DNA of 8,271 bases, from the NCBI GenBank assembly GCA_905197585.1, contig CAJJZO010000073.1, positions 1-8,271 of the forward strand, given 5' to 3'. Positions 5,183-8,271 of this stretch are shown here, piece after piece. The notes under the pieces were generated by a model. That model worked only from the letters and a program-made list of their open reading frames with translations, did no database searches and was not told the origin of the DNA. The position numbers and the translations under genes were made by a program. This stretch comes from an uncultured Collinsella sp. (GTDB lineage Bacteria; Actinomycetota; Coriobacteriia; Coriobacteriales; Coriobacteriaceae). Numbering within the stretch: the first letter of the stretch is position 1; every line of letters begins with the position of its first letter.

Positions 5183-7831
5183 CTAGCAGACGGCGTAATC
5201 CTGGGGCTCGCGGCCGTAGTAGGCGTCCAGGTAGAGCTCCTTGATCTCGCTCATGAGCGGGTAGCGCGGGTTAGCGCCGGTGCACTGGTCGTTGAATGCC
5301 TGCTCGGTCATCTCGTCGAGGGTGTCGAGGAAGTACTGCTCGTCAACACCGTAGTCGGCGATGGTCTTCTTGACGCCGATGAAGTCCTTGAGCTCCTCGA
5401 GCTTCGTGATGAAGTTCTCGAAGACCTCCTTGTCGTCCTTGCCCTCGATGCCGCAGTACTTGGCCATCTCGGCGTAGTTGTGCAGCGCGTTGGGGTAAGG
5501 ATACTGGGAGAAGGTGCCCATCTTGACGGGAGCCTCGGCGGCGTTGTAGCGCATAACGCGGGTCAGGATGACGGCGTTTGCGAGGCCGTGGGGCAGGTGA
5601 TGGAAGGCGCCGAGCTTGTGGGCCATGGAGTGGTTGAGGCCCAGGAAGGCGTTGGCGAAGGCCATACCGGCCATGCAGGAGGCGTTGTGCATCTCCTCGC
5701 GGGCATGCGGGTCCTTGGCGCCGTTCGTGAAGCTGGAGGGCAGGTTCTCGAAGACGAGCTTGGCAGCGCGCTCGGAGAGACCCTTGGTGTAGTCGGAAGC
5801 CATGATGGAGACGTAGGACTCGATGGCGTGGGTCATGACGTCGATGCCGGAGGCAGCGGTCAGGCCGCGCGGGGCGGTCATGCAGTTGTCGGCGTCGACG
5901 ATAGCCATGTTGGGGAGCAGCGCGTAGTCGGCGAGCGGCCACTTGATGCCGGTCTCCTTGTCGGTGATGATGGCGAACGGCGTGCACTCGGAGCCGGTAC
6001 CCGAAGAAGTCGGGACGGCGACGAAGTAGGCCTTCTTGCCCATCTCAGGGAAGGTGAAGATACGCTTGCGGATGTCCATGAAGTCCATGGCCATGTCCTC
6101 AAACTTGCACTCGGGGTGCTCGTACATCATCCACATGATCTTGCCGGCATCCATAGCGGAGCCACCGCCGACGGCGATGATGACGTCCGGCTCAAAGAGA
6201 GCCATCTGCTTGGCGCCGCGACGCGCGCACTGCAGCGACGGATCGGGCTCGACGTCGTAGAAGCAGTCGTGGGCGATGCCCATCTCGTCGAGCTTGGCCT
6301 CGATGGCGCGGGTGTTGCCATTCTTGAAGAGGAACTGGTCGGTGACGATGAAGGCGCGCTTCTTGCCCATGACGTTGCCCAGCTCGTCGAGGGCGACGGG
6401 CGTGGAACCCTTCTTGAAGTAGACCTTCTCGGGAGCGCGGAACCACAGCATGTTCTCACGGCGCTCGGCCACAGTCTTAACGTTGATCAAGTGCTTCACC
6501 CCAACGTTCTCGGAGACGGAGTTGCCGCCCCAGGAGCCGCAGCCCAGGGTCAGAGACGGCTTCATGCCAAAGTTGTACAGGTCACCGATGCCGCCGTGCG
6601 AGGACGGGGTGTTGATGACGATGCGGCAGGCCTTCATGACGTGCTCGAACAGGCTGATCTTCTCGGCCTGGGCGGGGTGCACGTACAGAGAGGCGGTGTG
6701 GCCCGGGCCACCGGCGAGCACCAGGTGCTCGGCCTTGTCGACGGCCTCCTGGAAGTCCTTGGCGTGATACATGGCCAGGACCGGGGAGAGCTTCTCGTGG
6801 GAGAACTCCTCCTTGGCGGGGTCGGTGGAGGTGACCTCGGCGATCAGGATCTTGGTCTTGGCGGGAACCTCGATGCCGGCGAGCTCGGCGATCTTGGCGG
6901 CGGCCATGCCGGGGATGCGGTGATCGAGGGCACCGTTCTTGAACATGGCGGCACGCAGGGCCTCCATCTCGGCACCCTGCTTGACGAAGTAGCAGCCGCG
7001 CTTCTGGAACTCGGCCTTAACCTGGTCATAGATGGTGTCGATGACGGTCACGGACTGCTCGGAAGCGCAGATCATGCCGTTGTCGAAGGTCTTGGAGTGG
7101 ATGATGGAGTTGACGGCGAGCAGCACGTCGGCGGTGTCGTCGATGACGACTGGGGTGTTACCGGCGCCAACGCCCAGGGCGGGCTTGCCCGAGGAGTAAG
7201 CGGCCTTGACCATGCCCGGGCCACCGGTGGCGAGGATGATGTCGACGTCGCGCATGACCATGTTGGTCAGCTCGATGGAGGGGACATCGACCCAGCCGAT
7301 GATGCCCTCGGGGGCGCCGGCCTTGACGGCGGCGTCAAGCACGAGCTTGGCGGCGGCGATGGTGCACTTGGCGGCTGCCGGGTGCGGGGAGATGATGATG
7401 GCGTTGCGGGTCTTCAGGCTGATCAGCGTCTTGAAGATCGCGGTGGAAGTGGGGTTGGTCGTCGGGATGACGGCGCCCACGATGCCGATGGGCTCGGCGA
7501 TCTTGGTGATGCCGTAAGCCTCGTCGCGCTCCAGGACACCACAGGTCTTGGTGTTCTTGTAAGCGTTATAGATGTACTCTGCGGCGTAGTGGTTCTTGAT
7601 GACCTTGTCCTCAAGAACGCCGCGGCCGGTCTCCTCGATGGCCATCTTCGCCAACGGGATACGAGCCTTGTTGGCGGCCATGGCGGCCTCATAGAAGATC
7701 TTGTCGACCTGCTCCTGCGTGTACGTAGCAAAAAGCGCCTGGGCCTCTCGCATCTGAGCGAGCTTAGCCTCAAGCGCCTCTACGTTGTCCACAATTGCGG
7801 GAGTAGTGTTTTCCGGTGACTTTTTCACCAT
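5183..7831 (-). CDS. adhE: Bifunctional acetaldehyde-CoA/alcohol dehydrogenase
   Basis: AdhE reduces acetyl-CoA to acetaldehyde and then to ethanol, oxidising two NADH. It is a main redox outlet in fermenting anaerobes, and family members assemble into helical spirosome filaments. The 882-aa length is normal. The N-terminal aldehyde dehydrogenase domain (about 15-440) has TTNPTSTAIFK (124-134), GAGNTPVV (222-229) and the catalytic-cysteine motif FDNGMICASEQ with C255. The C-terminal iron-dependent alcohol dehydrogenase domain (about 455-870) has the NAD-binding GGGSAMD (555-561), VPTSSGTGSE (606-615), and predicted iron ligands D664, H668, H734 and H748 in GIDVMTHA and NHSMAHKLG...PHG. All key residues are present. 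AAGGAG at 7838-7843 (- strand) is 6 nt before the ATG. Codons TTA, CTA and TCA are absent from codon 6 to the end, consistent with high expression. The gene probably has its own promoter. Confidence 0.98.
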   Translation of the reverse strand: MVKKSPENTTPAIVDNVEALEAKLAQMREAQALFATYTQEQVDKIFYEAAMAANKARIPLAKMAIEETGRGVLEDKVIKNHYAAEYIYNAYKNTKTCGVLERDEAYGITKIAEPIGIVGAVIPTTNPTSTAIFKTLISLKTRNAIIISPHPAAAKCTIAAAKLVLDAAVKAGAPEGIIGWVDVPSIELTNMVMRDVDIILATGGPGMVKAAYSSGKPALGVGAGNTPVVIDDTADVLLAVNSIIHSKTFDNGMICASEQSVTVIDTIYDQVKAEFQKRGCYFVKQGAEMEALRAAMFKNGALDHRIPGMAAAKIAELAGIEVPAKTKILIAEVTSTDPAKEEFSHEKLSPVLAMYHAKDFQEAVDKAEHLVLAGGPGHTASLYVHPAQAEKISLFEHVMKACRIVINTPSSHGGIGDLYNFGMKPSLTLGCGSWGGNSVSENVGVKHLINVKTVAERRENMLWFRAPEKVYFKKGSTPVALDELGNVMGKKRAFIVTDQFLFKNGNTRAIEAKLDEMGIAHDCFYDVEPDPSLQCARRGAKQMALFEPDVIIAVGGGSAMDAGKIMWMMYEHPECKFEDMAMDFMDIRKRIFTFPEMGKKAYFVAVPTSSGTGSECTPFAIITDKETGIKWPLADYALLPNMAIVDADNCMTAPRGLTAASGIDVMTHAIESYVSIMASDYTKGLSERAAKLVFENLPSSFTNGAKDPHAREEMHNASCMAGMAFANAFLGLNHSMAHKLGAFHHLPHGLANAVILTRVMRYNAAEAPVKMGTFSQYPYPNALHNYAEMAKYCGIEGKDDKEVFENFITKLEELKDFIGVKKTIADYGVDEQYFLDTLDEMTEQAFNDQCTGANPRYPLMSEIKELYLDAYYGREPQDYAVC

Positions 7832-7871
7832 TTGTGTCTCCTTGCGATCGGAGATTTACCCTACAAGATGC

Positions 7872-7880
7872 ATGATAGCA
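7872..7880 (-). promoter_or_regulatory. Candidate extended -10 promoter of adhE
   Basis: On the - strand the sequence reads TGC-TATCAT, a TGn extended -10 with five of six matches to TATAAT. It would start transcription near 7865 and give a leader of about 34 nt that includes the AAGGAG site. I find no good -35 hexamer 16-18 nt upstream, which an extended -10 can tolerate. No Rex-type TTGTGAA/TTCACAA dyad is visible nearby. This is based on pattern only. Confidence 0.4.
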
Positions 7881-7923
7881 AGAAATAATTCGGTGAACGG
7901 TCAGATTCCCGTAAAAGACAAAC

Positions 7924-7953
7924 TAAAACGCTTCAATAAACTGAAGCGTTTTA
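7924..7953 (-). terminator. Terminator-like palindrome upstream of adhE
   Basis: TAAAACGCTTCA (7924-7935) pairs perfectly with 7942-7953 around a 6-nt loop, giving a 12-bp stem. On the - strand it is followed by a T-rich stretch (TTTTAGTTTGTCTTTT), so it could stop transcripts entering from the right before the adhE promoter. It lies about 45 bp upstream of the -10 candidate. An operator or a leader attenuator (if the true start is further upstream) is an alternative. AACTAAAAC occurs as a direct repeat at 7921-7929 and 7953-7961, overlapping both ends of the palindrome. Confidence 0.5.
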
Positions 7954-7984
7954 ACTAAAACTATCTGCCTGCTGCATCGCCCCG

Positions 7985-8009
7985 CTCATTGGGGACGGAC
8001 TTACATGAG
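7985..8009. repeat. Left copy of a 25-bp inverted repeat
   Basis: This 25-bp sequence (CTCATTGGGGACGGAC followed by TTACATGAG) is the reverse complement of 8219-8243 except at one base (G here, A in the other copy, within GGGGACrGAC). Matching stops on both sides of the 25 bp. It abuts the first codon of the transposase remnant. No clear target-site duplication flanks the pair. Confidence 0.9.
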
Positions 8010-8271
8010 AATTTCAATCGGAAAACGGGAAGAACGGGGCATCTTCTTGACAATTGCTATTCGCGGGTCGCGGTTGAGTCAGACACGCAGGCGGTGCAGC
8101 TGCTCGACTATATTCGTCTCAATCTCGTGAAAGGTGCGCTTGGCTCAATCGAGGCGTACCGCTGGTCAAGCTACAGGGCATACCAGCTGGGTTACGATCC
8201 CTTTGACATCTGCAAACACTCATGTAAGTCTGTCCCCAATGAGTGCAAAAAGGCGCCCTCCGTAGGGGAGG
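8010..8271 (+). pseudogene. C-terminal remnant of a Y1 (REP-associated, IS200-like) transposase
   Basis: The frame 8010-8270 encodes 87 residues with clear likeness to the C-terminal part of Y1 transposases of the TnpA-REP group. NRKTGRTGHL (remnant residues 3-12) matches the family's FNRKYGRTGHLFQ-type element. LLDYIRLNLVKGAL (31-44) matches RYIHLNPVKAGL, and AYRWSSYRAY (49-58) matches the very conserved xYxWSSYxxY. There is no start codon at its head, and everything upstream, including the HUH zinc/DNA-nicking motif, is missing. The residue before FN, tyrosine in many relatives, is asparagine. Changes in the YIHLNP core (H to R, P to L) suggest decay. The frame is open from 7959, through both inverted repeats, to the window end, so the 3' limit is unknown. 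I judge it inactive. Likeness is judged by eye, from memory of the family. Confidence 0.75.
8219..8243. repeat. Right copy of a 25-bp inverted repeat
   Basis: This is the partner of 7985-8009 at 24/25 identity in opposite orientation; together they bound 259 bp. It lies inside the reading frame of the transposase remnant, where it is read as SCKSVPNE. Repeats with a GGGGACAGAC-type core beside Y1 transposase genes are something I recall from other genomes, not something this window proves. Confidence 0.9.

Noticed and set aside
5174..7819. An 881-codon open frame on the + strand covering the whole of adhE
   Set aside because: It is in codon register with adhE and reads as a low-complexity Leu/Val/Gly/Asp-rich string without domains. 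It is explained by the absence of TTA, CTA and TCA codons in adhE.
7826..7840. Possible Rex operator (TTTCAC...TTTGTG) over the adhE start codon
   Set aside because: The two halves do not form the TTGTGAA/TTCACAA dyad, and the match comes mostly from the start codon and ribosome binding site context.
8005..8133. A short + strand ORF beginning at ATG 8005 within the left repeat, 42 codons
   Set aside because: It is out of frame with the transposase homology, has no ribosome binding site and is rich in Arg/Ser/Cys like a random GC-rich frame.
8258..8271. CCTCC/GGAGG hairpin at the right edge
   Set aside because: It is only a 5-bp stem and is cut off by the window, so a terminator cannot be judged.

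Overview
The window is an ordinary, moderately high-GC bacterial chromosome segment. I infer a fermenting actinobacterium of the class Coriobacteriia, Collinsella-like. This rests on the base composition, the rseP-ispG-proS order and the style of the AdhE protein, and it is family knowledge rather than proof. Nothing here looks like a phage, plasmid or known defence system. The only mobile-element trace is a decayed fragment at the right edge.

Layout. Bases 2-4151 (+ strand) hold a tightly packed housekeeping run: the 3' part of an RseP-type intramembrane site-2 protease, ispG (non-mevalonate isoprenoid synthesis, starting at TTG 13 nt after rseP), and proS (bacterial-type prolyl-tRNA synthetase, whose ATG directly follows the ispG stop). 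The gap 4152-4329 holds two strong hairpins. One is a classic U-tract terminator for proS; the other is a symmetric hairpin suited to the opposite strand. From the right, on the - strand, come adhE (bifunctional aldehyde/alcohol dehydrogenase, 882 aa) and then an APH/choline-kinase-fold phosphotransferase of unknown substrate. The 88-nt gap between them contains a GC-rich hairpin. The two gene groups converge at 4152-4329.

The right end (7832-8271) has no intact gene. It carries the adhE leader with an extended -10 promoter candidate, a terminator-like palindrome, and a 259-bp unit bounded by a 24/25-match inverted repeat. That unit encloses the C-terminal coding remnant of a Y1 (REP-associated, IS200-like) transposase with no start codon and no HUH region.

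How the genes work together. The left cluster is envelope and translation housekeeping: isoprenoid precursor supply, membrane proteolysis and tRNA charging. adhE provides reoxidation of NADH through acetyl-CoA to ethanol, as expected for an anaerobe. The kinase-like gene may be co-transcribed with adhE, but nothing in the sequence ties the two functionally.

The observations most worth a second look are a winged-helix-like segment in the cytoplasmic loop of the RseP homologue and the inverted-repeat-bounded transposase remnant. I do not see a convincing new multi-gene system.
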